Counted from the stretch's first letter, positions 1 through 9,220 are shown. The stretch: DNA of 64,000 nt from Nonomuraea candida (GCF_000725485.1 NZ_JOAG01000004.1:124001-188000); one strand, 5' to 3'. Notes: a model not told the origin generated them from the letters alone. Translations and numbers: made by a program.

Positions 1-167
1 GGCTGGCCGACCAGGCAGGATGAGGCGCGGGCGCCCTCCCGGGCGGCCGGGCGACGGACGAAAGCGCGGGTGGGCTTCAGGCGGGCGGCGCGGCGACCCC
101 CGGGCGGGCCGGGCGGGCCGGTTCAGAGGCAGGCGGGGACGGCTGTGTGCAAGGGCGGCGGGCCGGT

Positions 168-1037
168 TCAGAGAGGGAGGTGGGGGACGGCCGTGCGGAA
201 GGCCGTCACGGCGGCGCCGATCGCCGGGTGCGCGCCGTTCCCCTTCCTGAAGGCCGCCAGCGTGCGGCGGCTCAGCGGCAGGCGGGTGAGCCGGACGCCG
301 GGCGGCGGGGCGGTCGCCGCCAGGTGGGGCACGAGCGCGACCCCCAGGCCGGCGGCGGCGAAGGCCAGCACGGTGTCGAAGTCGTCGACGTGGTGGCGCA
401 CCCGGGGCTCGAACCCGGCCGCCTGGCAGGCCCGGATCGCCATGGAGTGGCAGAGCGTGCCGGGCTTGCCGGTGATCCACGCGTCGGATCGGGCCGCGGC
501 GACGGAGGGGCGGTCGGTCAGGTACATCGGCTCGCCGAACAGCGGCGCGGTCTCGATCGAGGCGTCGGTGACGGGCGGGACGAAGTCGTACTCGTGCACG
601 AGCGCCACGTCCAGCTCCCCCGCCCGCAGCGCGGCCGAGACGTCCGCCGGGTCGATCTCGGCCACCCGGGGCTCCAGCGCGGGATGCGCGCCGGTCAGGT
701 GGGCGAGCGCGGGCGGGAGCAGCACCCGGGCGGCGGTCGGGAACGCGCCGATCCGCAGCGGCCCGGCTGGCCCGCCCCGGACGGCGGCGAGGGCCGCCGA
801 GGCGCGTTCGAGCTGCTCCAGCACGGCCTGCGCGTGCTCCACCAGCAGGTGCCCGGCGGGCGTCAGCGTCACCGTGCGGCCGGTGCGCTCCAGGAGTGGC
901 ACGCCCGCCTCCCGCTCCAGCGCGCTGAGCTGCTGGGAGACGGCCGACGGCGTGAACGTGACCGCCTCGGCGACGGCGGCGATGGTGCCGCGCCGGGCGA
1001 GTTCGCGGAGCAGGTGGAGCTTGCGCGGGTCGAGCAT
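168..1037 (-). CDS. LysR family transcriptional regulator
   Basis: A 289-residue protein with the standard LysR layout. An N-terminal winged helix-turn-helix covers about residues 3-62 (FTPSAVSQQLSALEREAGV as recognition segment, then LLERTGRTVTLTPAG as wing). A LysR substrate-binding domain follows from about residue 90. Length is normal for the family. It is transcribed divergently from the aldolase-like gene that starts 71 bp away, the usual arrangement for a LysR regulator and its target. The inducer cannot be told from sequence. Its start ATG lies inside AAGCT-rich repeats that are probably its own operator. Confidence 0.93.
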   Translation of the reverse strand: MLDPRKLHLLRELARRGTIAAVAEAVTFTPSAVSQQLSALEREAGVPLLERTGRTVTLTPAGHLLVEHAQAVLEQLERASAALAAVRGGPAGPLRIGAFPTAARVLLPPALAHLTGAHPALEPRVAEIDPADVSAALRAGELDVALVHEYDFVPPVTDASIETAPLFGEPMYLTDRPSVAAARSDAWITGKPGTLCHSMAIRACQAAGFEPRVRHHVDDFDTVLAFAAAGLGVALVPHLAATAPPPGVRLTRLPLSRRTLAAFRKGNGAHPAIGAAVTAFRTAVPHLPL

Positions 1038-1055
1038 AAGCTCAGCTTAAGCTCG
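1036..1055. promoter_or_regulatory. Candidate LysR operator between divergent genes
   Basis: The sequence contains two overlapping palindromes, AAGCTCAGCTT and AGCTTAAGCT, directly over the start of the LysR gene and 55-70 bp upstream of the aldolase-like gene. LysR proteins bind T-N11-A dyads in such divergent gaps. Assignment to this regulator is inference. Confidence 0.45.
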
Positions 1056-1108
1056 AAGCCAGAAATCCGTGCTGGACCTGACGAGTCGCCGCACGGCAGG
1101 CTCGAAGC

Positions 1109-1987
1109 ATGCTGAGAGGACTTCACGTACCGCTGATCACGCCCTTCGACGCCGCGGGCCGGGTGGCCGAGGACGCGATCGAGAAGCTCGGGCGGCACGT
1201 GCTCGACCAGGGCGCGGCCGGGCTGGTGGCGCTGGGCACCACCGGCGAGGTGGCCGCGCTCGACGCCGGCGAGCGGGCGCGGGTGATCGAGGCGTGCGCG
1301 CGGGCCTGCGGCGAGCGGGGGGCGCTGCTGACGGTGGGAGTGACGGGCAACGACACCCGCTCGACGGCCGCGGCGCTGCGGGACCTGCCGCCGGGGGTGG
1401 GGGCGGCGCTGGTGACGGTCCCGTACTTCCTGCGGCCCGGCGAGCGCGGGGTCGTGGCGCACTTCGAGGCGCTGGCGGAGGAGACGCCGGTGCCGCTGGT
1501 GGTCTACCACATCCCCTACCGGACCGGGCAGGCCGTCGGCGCCGCCGCGCTGCGCGAGATCGGCGCGCATCCGATGGTCGCGGGGGTGAAGTACGCCGCC
1601 GGCGGGATCGACCAGGACGCCGTCGACCTGCTCGCCGACCCGCCCGAGGGCTTCGAGGTGCTGGGCGGCGACGATCCGTTCGTCTCGCCGCTGCTCGCGC
1701 TGGGGGCCGCGGGCGGCATCCTCGCCTCCGCGCACCTGCGGACCCGCGACTTCGCGGAGCTGATCGACGCCTGGCACGCGGGGGACGTCACGCGGGCCAG
1801 GGAGCTGGGGCACCGGTTGTCCCGGTTGTCGGCCGCGTTGTTCGCCGAGCCGAACCCGACCGTGCTCAAGGGGGTGCTGCACGCTCTGGGCCTGATCCCC
1901 ACCCCCGGCGTGCGCCTGCCGCTGCTGCCCGCCAGTGCCGCGTCGGTGTCACAGGCTCACCTGGTAGCGGTACATCCAGGCGAGTGA
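1109..1987 (+). CDS. Dihydrodipicolinate synthase / N-acetylneuraminate lyase family aldolase
   Basis: A 292-residue class I aldolase of the DapA/NAL superfamily. GTTGE (residues 43-47) is the carboxylate-binding loop, Tyr133 lies in VVYHIPY, and Lys161 in GVKYA is the expected Schiff-base lysine, so the enzyme should condense or cleave pyruvate-type substrates. It is not placed with lysine-biosynthesis genes and faces a LysR regulator, which suggests a catabolic aldolase rather than housekeeping DapA. The substrate is unknown. Its 3' end overlaps the convergent monooxygenase gene by 39 bp, so the last dozen residues may be an extension past the usual C-terminus. No strong Shine-Dalgarno is seen before the ATG. 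Confidence 0.88.
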   Translation: MLRGLHVPLITPFDAAGRVAEDAIEKLGRHVLDQGAAGLVALGTTGEVAALDAGERARVIEACARACGERGALLTVGVTGNDTRSTAAALRDLPPGVGAALVTVPYFLRPGERGVVAHFEALAEETPVPLVVYHIPYRTGQAVGAAALREIGAHPMVAGVKYAAGGIDQDAVDLLADPPEGFEVLGGDDPFVSPLLALGAAGGILASAHLRTRDFAELIDAWHAGDVTRARELGHRLSRLSAALFAEPNPTVLKGVLHALGLIPTPGVRLPLLPASAASVSQAHLVAVHPGE

Positions 1988-3094
1988 CTCCTGGCTCGCG
2001 CTCTTCTTGAGGAAGATCGGCATCATCAGGTCGCGGAAGACCCGGGCGACCGGGCCCGCGGCCTTGCTGTTGCTGATGGTCCTGGAGTAGGCGACGACCC
2101 GCTCGGCCCGGGGGCGGCGCTCGGCCTCGAACCGCTGGAACGCCTGCTCGTGCCCGGCGCTGTCGCGCAGGCAGCGGGCCAGGACGACGGCGTCCTCGGC
2201 GGCCAGCGAGGCGCCCTGCCCGGAGCTGGGCGAGGTGGCGTGGGCGGCGTCGCCGGTCAGCAGCACCCGGCCGCGATGCCACACGGGCACCTCGGGCAGG
2301 TCGTGGATGGGCAGCCCCGGGCCGACGTCGCCGCGCCGGATGAGCTCGGCCGAGAAGTTCGCGTCGCCCTCGAACGCCTTGATCAGCACCGGCTTCCAGT
2401 CCTTCGGCACGTCCCCGAGCCGGCGGGGCAGGTTGGCGAACCACCAGGTCTCGCCCGAGGCGGCCACCGTGTAGCCGAAGAACGCGCGCTTGCCGAAGAT
2501 CATGTTGTAGACGCCCGGCTCGCCGGCGAAGCCGGCGTCCCTGACGATGCCGCCGAAGCTGTACAGGCCGCTGTAGCGGGGGGCGGGGGCGGCCGGGTCG
2601 AGCAGGGAACGGGTGGCCGAGTGCACGCCGTCGCAGGCGATGAGCAGGTCGCCGGTGGCCCGGGTGCCGTCCTCGAAGACGGCCGTCACCGCGTCGCCCG
2701 TCTCCTCGTACGAGACCAGGCGCTTGCCGAAGGAGACGCGGATGCCGCGCCGCCCCGCCTCGTCGCGCACGATCCGGTACAAGTCGGAGCGCAGGACGGT
2801 GTGGCTCACGGTGCCGTCGTCGAGCCGCAGGCCGTTGGCCACCTCGCCGAGCCGCTTGCCGGTGCCGCTCCACATGACCATGCGCGGGGTCGGGATGCCC
2901 GCGGCCATGACCTCCCGGTGCGCGCCGAGGGTGCGCAGCGCCGCCAGGCCGTTGGAGGCCACGTTCAGGAACGAGCCCACGCTGTCGGCGCCGTGCCCGT
3001 ACGCCTCGAAGATCTCGGCGTCGATGCCCGCGTCACGCAGCGCCATCGCGGTCACAGGTCCGGAGATGCCGCACCCTGCGATCAGAGCCTTCAT
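1949..3094 (-). CDS. FAD-dependent monooxygenase (PHBH-type fold)
   Basis: A 381-residue flavoprotein hydroxylase. The N-terminus starts straight into the FAD Rossmann motif GCGISG (residues 7-12). The NAD(P)H/FAD DG motif appears as LIACDGVHSATR, and the ribityl-binding GD motif as LLTGDAAHATSP. The ATG at 3094 is chosen because the Rossmann strand begins there; the open frame runs further upstream without homology-like sequence. Such enzymes hydroxylate aromatic or polyketide-type substrates and include antibiotic-inactivating monooxygenases. It is divergent from a MarR gene and the two share a perfect palindrome, so the substrate or an analogue is probably the MarR ligand. Confidence 0.93.
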   Translation of the reverse strand: MKALIAGCGISGPVTAMALRDAGIDAEIFEAYGHGADSVGSFLNVASNGLAALRTLGAHREVMAAGIPTPRMVMWSGTGKRLGEVANGLRLDDGTVSHTVLRSDLYRIVRDEAGRRGIRVSFGKRLVSYEETGDAVTAVFEDGTRATGDLLIACDGVHSATRSLLDPAAPAPRYSGLYSFGGIVRDAGFAGEPGVYNMIFGKRAFFGYTVAASGETWWFANLPRRLGDVPKDWKPVLIKAFEGDANFSAELIRRGDVGPGLPIHDLPEVPVWHRGRVLLTGDAAHATSPSSGQGASLAAEDAVVLARCLRDSAGHEQAFQRFEAERRPRAERVVAYSRTISNSKAAGPVARVFRDLMMPIFLKKSASQESLAWMYRYQVSL

Positions 3095-3104
3095 GGTGAT
3101 AACC

Positions 3105-3124
3105 TTTCGTTCGGTCGAACGAAA
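3105..3124. promoter_or_regulatory. Perfect palindromic MarR operator
   Basis: Nine-base arms TTTCGTTCG and CGAACGAAA are separated by GT, a perfect 20-bp dyad. It lies 11 bp from the monooxygenase ATG and 23 bp from the MarR ATG. The position lets one MarR dimer repress both divergent genes. The dyad is seen in sequence; the regulator assignment is inference from proximity. Confidence 0.82.
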
Positions 3125-3146
3125 TATTAGAGAAGGGCGGCAGGCG

Positions 3147-3620
3147 ATGTCGAGAGGTATTTCGGAGAGGCGAAAGAATTTGCTGGAGGCGCTCAGCGCC
3201 GCCGGGCGCGAGCAGAGCAACGCCGCGGTGATGTACCACAGCGCGCTGAGCGAGCGGGTGGGGCTGGGCGTGACCGAGGAGAAGACGCTCGACCTGCTGC
3301 AACGCCTCGGTCCGCTGACGGCGGGGGAGATCGGCCGGCACACGGGGCTGGCGCCGGCCACCATCAGCGGGCTGATCGACCGGCTGGAGTCCAAGGGGCT
3401 GGTCCGCCGGGCACGCGACACCAAGGACCGGCGGCGCGTCATCGTCGAGATCGAGTACGCCCGGCTGGCCGGCTTCGCCGAGCTCTTCGAGCCGTTCATG
3501 GCGGGGCTGGCCCGGGTGTACGACCGCTACACCGATGACGAGCTGGAGCTGATCCTCGACTGGATCACCCGCGCGACGGCCGTCCAGCGCGAGGCCACCC
3601 AGACCCTGGGGGAAGCGTGA
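3147..3620 (+). CDS. MarR family transcriptional regulator
   Basis: A 157-residue winged-helix repressor. The MarR fold is evident from LGPLTAGEIGRHTGLAPATI (helix-turn-helix), then GLIDRLESKGLVRR and the wing RDTKDRRRVIVEI, roughly residues 50-110. The ATG at 3147 is chosen over the longer upstream frame because GGGCGG-type purine-rich sequence precedes it and the protein is then family-sized. It is expected to repress itself and the divergent FAD monooxygenase through the 20-bp dyad in the 52-bp gap, released by an aromatic ligand. Confidence 0.92.
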   Translation: MSRGISERRKNLLEALSAAGREQSNAAVMYHSALSERVGLGVTEEKTLDLLQRLGPLTAGEIGRHTGLAPATISGLIDRLESKGLVRRARDTKDRRRVIVEIEYARLAGFAELFEPFMAGLARVYDRYTDDELELILDWITRATAVQREATQTLGEA

Positions 3621-3658
3621 GGCAGGGGCCGGCCGGAAAAAGGGGCTGGACTTAAGTC

Positions 3659-3700
3659 ATGAAAGGGGCTAACTTATCCCGCGATATGGGTTCCCTGTGA
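3659..3700 (+). promoter_or_regulatory. Putative 13-codon leader ORF upstream of the ABC-F gene
   Basis: ATG AAA GGG ... CTG TGA encodes MKGANLSRDMGSL and ends 98 bp before the ABC-F start. AAAAAGGGG lies about 14 bases before the ATG. Codon 6 is the rare TTA leucine codon, read by bldA-type tRNA in actinomycetes. Antibiotic-responsive ABC-F genes are often preceded by short leader ORFs that sense stalled ribosomes, so this is a candidate attenuator. Expression is not shown. Confidence 0.45.
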
Positions 3701-3711
3701 TTCTCGCCCCC

Positions 3712-3755
3712 GAGGCGCTCCCGCGTTGAGCCAGTGGCTCCGCCGGTGCCGCCTC
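3712..3755 (+). promoter_or_regulatory. Nested stem-loops in the ABC-F leader
   Basis: GAGGCG (3712-3717) pairs with CGCCTC (3750-3755), enclosing an inner hairpin GAGCC-AGT-GGCTC (3728-3740). The pair lies between the leader ORF and the AGAGGGGG ribosome-binding site at 3781-3788. This fits an attenuation or translation-control leader, but no terminator U-run is visible. Confidence 0.35.
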
Positions 3756-3798
3756 ACCTCGGTCATTCTCCGAACCGATCAGAGGGGGTGGGCCCTTT

Positions 3799-5439
3799 AT
3801 GCGTACTTCTGCTGCCCAACTGACTTTCCACGAGATCACCAAGCGTTACGACACCCGCGTCGTCCTGGACCGCGTGTCCTTCACGATCGCGCCCGGCGAG
3901 CGCGTCGGCGTGATCGGGGACAACGGCTCCGGCAAGTCCACGCTGCTCAAGCTCATGGCGGGCGAGGAGCGGCCGGACAACGGTGAGCTGACCGTCGTCG
4001 CACCCGGCGGCGTCGGTCACCTTCCGCAGTCGCTGGAGCTGCCGCCGCACGCGACGGTGGCCGACGTGATCGACCTGGCGCTGGCCGACCTGCGCGATCT
4101 GGAGGCCCGGATGCGCGCGGCCGAGCAGGCGCTCGGCGCGGCCGGCACGGCCGGACTGGACGGCTACGCCCGGCTGGTGGCGGAGTTCGAGGCCCGGGGC
4201 GGCTACGAGGCCGACGCCCGGGTGGACGCCGCGCTGCACGGGCTCGGGCTGGCCGGGCTCGACCGGGCCCGGCCGGTCGGCACGCTGTCCGGCGGCGAGC
4301 GCTCCCGGCTCGCGCTGGCCGCCACCCTGGCGGCCGAGCCCGAGCTGCTCCTGCTCGACGAGCCGACCAACGACCTGGACGACCAGGCCGTGGCCTGGCT
4401 CGAACAGCGCCTCCGCGCCCACCGGGGCACCGTGGTGGCGATCACCCACGACCGGGTGTTCCTGGAGCGGGTGACCGCCACCGTCCTGGAGGTGGACGAG
4501 GGGCGGGTGCGGCGCTACGGCGACGGATACTCCGGCTACCTCCGGGCCAAGGCCGCCGAGCGGGCGGCGCGGCTGCGGGCGTACGAGGAGTGGAAGCGGG
4601 AGCTGGCCCGGCACGGCGCGCTGGTCTCCGCCAACGCCGCCCGGCTGGCCGCGGTGCCGCGCAAGATGGCCAAGGCGGGGATGGGCACGGGCACGTGGCG
4701 GGCGCGGGCACGCACGCACGGGGCCGCCGGCCGCGTCCGGCAGTCCCAGCAGCGGATGCGCCGGCTCGCCGGCGACCCGGTGTCCCCGCCGCCCGACCCG
4801 CTGCGCTTCACCGCCTCCATCACGACCGCCCCCGCCCCTGACGAGCCCGCCACGCCCGGCCGGGCGGGCGAGGTGGCCGTGCTCGACGGGGTGCGGGTGG
4901 ACGGGCGGTTGTGCCTGGACGGGCTGACCGTGCGGGCCGGTGAGCGGCTGCTCGTGACCGGTCCGAACGGGGCCGGCAAGACCACGCTCATGCGCGTCCT
5001 GGCCGGGGAGCTGCGGCCGGACGCGGGCACCGTGCGGCGGGCGGGCCGGATCGGCCACCTCCGGCAGGACGAGGCGGCCGGCCCGCCGGAGCGCACCGTG
5101 TTGCGGGCCTACGCGCACGGACGCCCCGGCTCGCTCGACGAGCACGCGGACGCGCTGCTGGCTTTGGGGCTGTTCCGGCCCTCGGACCTGCGGTTGCGCC
5201 TGGGCGAGCTGTCGTACGGGCAGCGCCGCAGGATCGAGCTGGCCCGCCTGGTCAGCGAGCCCGTGGACCTGATGCTGCTCGACGAGCCGACGAACCACCT
5301 GTCGCCGCTGCTCGTCGAGCAGCTCGAAGAGGCGCTGGCCCGCTACGAGGGCGCGCTGGTGATCGTCACGCACGACCGCCGCATGCGCGCCGCCTTCACC
5401 GGCTCCCGCCTGGAGCTGCGCGCGGGCTCAGCCGCATGA
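3799..5439 (+). CDS. ABC-F ATPase, probable antibiotic-resistance (ribosomal protection) protein
   Basis: A 546-residue soluble protein with two ABC ATPase cassettes and no membrane segment, the ABC-F layout. Cassette 1 has Walker A GDNGSGKST, signature LSGGERSRLA and LLLLDEPTNDLDD; cassette 2 has GPNGAGKTT, LSYGQRRRIE and LMLLDEPTNHLSP. The linker between them (about residues 230-330) is basic and alpha-helical, as expected for the P-site tRNA interaction motif. ABC-F proteins of this actinomycete type displace macrolides, lincosamides or related drugs from the ribosome. A leader ORF with stem-loops upstream suggests drug-responsive control. Start ATG at 3799 has AGAGGGGG ten bases upstream. 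No biosynthetic cluster sits next to it, so self-resistance is not implied. Confidence 0.93.
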   Translation: MRTSAAQLTFHEITKRYDTRVVLDRVSFTIAPGERVGVIGDNGSGKSTLLKLMAGEERPDNGELTVVAPGGVGHLPQSLELPPHATVADVIDLALADLRDLEARMRAAEQALGAAGTAGLDGYARLVAEFEARGGYEADARVDAALHGLGLAGLDRARPVGTLSGGERSRLALAATLAAEPELLLLDEPTNDLDDQAVAWLEQRLRAHRGTVVAITHDRVFLERVTATVLEVDEGRVRRYGDGYSGYLRAKAAERAARLRAYEEWKRELARHGALVSANAARLAAVPRKMAKAGMGTGTWRARARTHGAAGRVRQSQQRMRRLAGDPVSPPPDPLRFTASITTAPAPDEPATPGRAGEVAVLDGVRVDGRLCLDGLTVRAGERLLVTGPNGAGKTTLMRVLAGELRPDAGTVRRAGRIGHLRQDEAAGPPERTVLRAYAHGRPGSLDEHADALLALGLFRPSDLRLRLGELSYGQRRRIELARLVSEPVDLMLLDEPTNHLSPLLVEQLEEALARYEGALVIVTHDRRMRAAFTGSRLELRAGSAA

Positions 5440-5477
5440 CCGCCGGGCAGAAACGTTCCCCGGATCGGTCTGCGAAT

Positions 5478-5508
5478 TGACCTCAACCATGGTTGAGGTG
5501 GAACGCTC
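5478..5508 (+). promoter_or_regulatory. SoxR-box promoter
   Basis: CCTCAACCATGGTTGAGG (5481-5498) is a perfect 18-bp palindrome matching the SoxR operator pattern CCTCAA-N6-TTGAGG. The box overlaps a -35-like TTGACC (5478-5483), and 19-bp spacing puts the -10 at about 5503-5508. The expected start of transcription is about 5515, the first base of the downstream ATG, so the mRNA may be leaderless. SoxR senses redox-cycling compounds. Confidence 0.85.
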
Positions 5509-5514
5509 TTCCCC

Positions 5515-6438
5515 ATGAGCGAAGTGATGAGAGCGGCGGCGTTCGCCGAGCCGGGCGGTCCCGACGTGCTGAAGCTGATGGAGCTGCCCGCGCCCCAGGC
5601 GGGCCCCGGCCAGGTGCGGGTGCGGGTGCGCGCGGCCGGCGTGCAGCCCTTCGACACCGCCATCAGGAGCGGCTGGCTGCCGCAGTACCTGGAGGAGATC
5701 CCCTACCCGCGCATTCCCGGCAACGAGTTCGCCGGCGTGGTCGACCAGGTGGGCGCCGACGTGACCGGGATCGCGCCGGGGACGGAGGTGCTCGGCTTCA
5801 CGGCGCTGTTCAGCTACGCCGAGTACGTCGTGGTGCCCGCCGCCAACGTGACGGCCAAGCCGGCCGGGGTGCCGTGGGAGGTGGCCGGCGGGCTGACCGC
5901 GGGGGTGCAGACGGCGGAGCTGGCGATCGACGGGATGGGCCTGGCCGGGGGCGAGACGCTGCTCGTGCACGCCGCGGCCGGCTCGGTCGGCACGGCGGCC
6001 GTGCAGATCGCCCGGCGGCGCGGGGCTACCGTGATCGGCACCGCCCGCGCCGCCAACCACGACTACCTGCGCGAGCTGGGCGCCATCCCCGTCGAGTACG
6101 GCGAGGGGCTGGCCGACCGGGTGCGCGCGCTCGCGCCCGGCGGGGTGCACGCGGCGCTCGACGGGGCCGGCGGGCACGCGCTGGAGGTCTCGATCGAGCT
6201 GGTCAAGGAGCGGGAGCGCATCGTCACGCTGGTCGAGCACGCCAAGGCGGCCGGGCTCGGCGTGCGCGTGGTGCAGGGGGAGCGCTCCGCCGAGCGGCTC
6301 GCGCGCTACGCCGCCCTGTACGCCGCGGGCGACTTCACCTGGACGGTGCGCCGGGCGTACCGGCTGGAGGAGGCCGCGGACGCGCACCGCGAGGTCGAGA
6401 CCGGCCACGGCCGCGGCAAGGTGGTCCTCACCATCTGA
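5515..6438 (+). CDS. NADP-dependent zinc-free quinone oxidoreductase (MDR family)
   Basis: A 307-residue medium-chain reductase of the quinone oxidoreductase subgroup. GroES-like N-terminal half ends near residue 130. The Rossmann motif AAAGSVGTAAVQIARRRGA lies at about 153-171, and the zinc-binding cysteines of alcohol dehydrogenases are absent. The fold predicts NADPH-dependent reduction of quinones or enones. Translation could start at ATG 5515 or at ATG 5527 (MRAAAF), the commoner family start. It sits directly behind a SoxR-type box, matching the known actinobacterial SoxR regulon of quinone-handling enzymes. Its 3' end overlaps the convergent kinase gene by 11 bp. Confidence 0.92.
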   Translation: MSEVMRAAAFAEPGGPDVLKLMELPAPQAGPGQVRVRVRAAGVQPFDTAIRSGWLPQYLEEIPYPRIPGNEFAGVVDQVGADVTGIAPGTEVLGFTALFSYAEYVVVPAANVTAKPAGVPWEVAGGLTAGVQTAELAIDGMGLAGGETLLVHAAAGSVGTAAVQIARRRGATVIGTARAANHDYLRELGAIPVEYGEGLADRVRALAPGGVHAALDGAGGHALEVSIELVKERERIVTLVEHAKAAGLGVRVVQGERSAERLARYAALYAAGDFTWTVRRAYRLEEAADAHREVETGHGRGKVVLTI

Positions 6439-7354
6439 CCCAGAGGGCTTCGGCGACGGCGAGCATGACCTCGCTCAGCTCGTCCTCGCCGCCCTCCGCC
6501 TCCCACAGGCAGTTCTGCAGCACCCGGCCGAGCGTCCAGCCGGCCGCCCGCCGCCGGTCGAGGCCGAGCCCGTCCACCATGAGGTCGAAGCGCCGCAGCA
6601 CCGCCCGCGCGACGTCACCGGTGGCGACCACCTCGTCCCACCGGTTCCACAACGCGGGCAGCAGCTCGAACCCCGGATCGCCGGCCAGCGGCTTGGGGTC
6701 GATGGCCAGCCACGGCTCCCGCTCGGCGGCCAGCACGTTGTCGTAGTGCAGGTCCCAGTGCAGCAGCCGGTCGCCGCCGGGTGGCGCGGGCTCGGCGGCC
6801 AGTTCGGCGACGGCGCCGGCGCAGTGGCGCACCCAGTGGCGGTCCCGCTCGCGGGGCAGGCGCGCCAGCGCCGGGTCCACGCGGTCCAGCATGCGCCGCG
6901 CGACCTCGTCCAGCCCGCGCGTCCCCTCCGGCGCGGGACGGCGCACCAGGCGGCGCAGCAGGCCGGTGAGAATCTCCAGGGCGCGCATGACGTCGGGCTC
7001 GGCCGACAGCGACCGGCCGCCGTCGAGCCGTTCGAGCAGCATCGTGCCGGTATGCGGGTCGGATTCGAGCAGAAGCACCGAGCCGTCGCCCGCCCACGCC
7101 CGCAGGGCCACGGCCTCGCCGGCCGTCTCCTCCGTCACGGGCTGGAGCTTCAGCGCGGCCCTGGTGCCGTCGGCGCGCACGACGGGCAGCACGAGGGCGA
7201 CGATCCCGTGGCGGGGCTCGCCGTCCGGCCGCAGGTCCCACTCGTCGAGGAAGCGCCCGGCCAGCGCGGGCAGCGCCGCGGTCCAGGCCGGCCCGGCGTC
7301 CTCCTCGTGTCGCAGATGGGACGCGGCCAGCGCCTCGGGAACCGTGATCCTCAT
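6428..7354 (-). CDS. Aminoglycoside/hydroxyurea-type phosphotransferase (streptomycin 6-kinase family)
   Basis: A 308-residue member of the APH(6)/hydroxyurea kinase family. The catalytic loop is LLHWDLHYDNVL (H-x-D-x4-N), and the metal-binding region is WLAIDPKPLAGDP with the expected Asp. N-terminal lobe has ALKLQPVTEE with the ATP-binding lysine. ATG at 7354 is chosen because MRITVPEAL begins the family-like sequence; the longer frame upstream is proline/arginine-rich noise. The activity would be ATP-dependent O-phosphorylation of a streptomycin-like substrate, though chromosomal members often have unknown targets. Convergent with the oxidoreductase and divergent from the hydrolase. Confidence 0.87.
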   Translation of the reverse strand: MRITVPEALAASHLRHEEDAGPAWTAALPALAGRFLDEWDLRPDGEPRHGIVALVLPVVRADGTRAALKLQPVTEETAGEAVALRAWAGDGSVLLLESDPHTGTMLLERLDGGRSLSAEPDVMRALEILTGLLRRLVRRPAPEGTRGLDEVARRMLDRVDPALARLPRERDRHWVRHCAGAVAELAAEPAPPGGDRLLHWDLHYDNVLAAEREPWLAIDPKPLAGDPGFELLPALWNRWDEVVATGDVARAVLRRFDLMVDGLGLDRRRAAGWTLGRVLQNCLWEAEGGEDELSEVMLAVAEALWVRW

Positions 7355-7472
7355 GGCCCCAGTCTGCCAAGGGTCGCGGATCCAGGGCTTCCCCTTATAC
7401 GGACCCTGGGGCGCCGCGCGCCCCGCCGTGCCTACCCTGGCACCCCGATGGGAATGGGAGGGCTGGCCGGCC

Positions 7473-8315
7473 ATGACGACGATCGTGTTCCTCCACGGGC
7501 GGGGGCAGGAGGGCAAGGACCCGAAGGCGATGCTGGAGAAGTGGCGCGCCGCGCTCGCGGCGGGCCTGGGCGCCGCCACGCTGAGCGTCCCGGCGGTGCT
7601 CCCTTACTACGGCAACGTGCTGCACCGCGTCACCGCCCAGACCGCCAGGCGGGTCGACATCCTGGACCTGCCCCCGGGCGGCGAGGAAGAGGAGATGCCC
7701 TTCCACCCCTTCATGCCCGAGGACGTCGGCGAGCTCGAACGCCGCCTGCTCGCCGACCTGGCCGCCGGCGCGGGCGTGCCGCAGGAGATGATGGGCCTGA
7801 CCGACGTGCTGTCGTGGACGATGGCCCGCCGCCTGCTCACCTGGCTCTCCCGGAACACCAGCGTGGACAAGGAGATCATCAAGATCTTCCTCCAGGACGT
7901 CGCCGTCTACCTCAGCCGGGGCAGGCAGCCGGTGCTCGACGAGGTGCGCCGCTTCCTGCCCGCCACCGGGCCCATCGTGCTGGTCTCGCACAGCCTGGGC
8001 ACGGTGGTGGCCAGGGACCTGCTCGTGGACGAGCCCCTGCGCCGGCGCGTCACGTTCTGGGTGACGGCCGGCTCGCCGCTCGGGATGCCCACGATCCAGC
8101 GCAACCTGCTGGCCAAGGGCACCAGGCATCCGGGCATGCCGTGGCTGACCGCCTATGACGTCAACGACATCGTCGCGCTCGGCCACCCGCTGGACGGCGC
8201 CTGGGGCACGCCGCTGAGCCAGGTCGAGGTGGAGAACCGCGACGAGCCGCACGACATCGAGCGCTACCTGCGCCACGACGCGGTCGCCGGTCCGATCGGC
8301 CGGGCCTGCGCCTGA
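7473..8315 (+). CDS. Alpha/beta-hydrolase-fold protein
   Basis: A 280-residue protein beginning MTTIVFLHGRGQ, with the oxyanion-region HGRG and the nucleophile elbow SHSLGTVVARDLL (G/S-H-S-L-G). The late histidine is probably in the RYLRHDAV segment. Substrate unknown; the fold resembles lipase/esterase-like enzymes that act intracellularly, as there is no signal peptide. GGGAGGG 10 bases before the ATG at 7473 supports this start over the longer upstream frame. It stands alone between the divergent kinase and the convergent menB. Confidence 0.82.
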   Translation: MTTIVFLHGRGQEGKDPKAMLEKWRAALAAGLGAATLSVPAVLPYYGNVLHRVTAQTARRVDILDLPPGGEEEEMPFHPFMPEDVGELERRLLADLAAGAGVPQEMMGLTDVLSWTMARRLLTWLSRNTSVDKEIIKIFLQDVAVYLSRGRQPVLDEVRRFLPATGPIVLVSHSLGTVVARDLLVDEPLRRRVTFWVTAGSPLGMPTIQRNLLAKGTRHPGMPWLTAYDVNDIVALGHPLDGAWGTPLSQVEVENRDEPHDIERYLRHDAVAGPIGRACA

Positions 8316-8341
8316 CCGGCCGGGCCTGCGCGGAGTGACTG

Positions 8342-9218
<877 letters not shown>

Positions 9219-9220
<2 letters not shown>

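Noticed and set aside
1..167. Possible gene at the left window edge
   Set aside because: Open frames there are Arg/Gly-rich noise with no start signal or motif.
5489..5518. Nine-codon ORF beginning inside the SoxR palindrome and overlapping the oxidoreductase ATG
   Set aside because: It starts upstream of the likely transcription start and lacks a ribosome-binding site.
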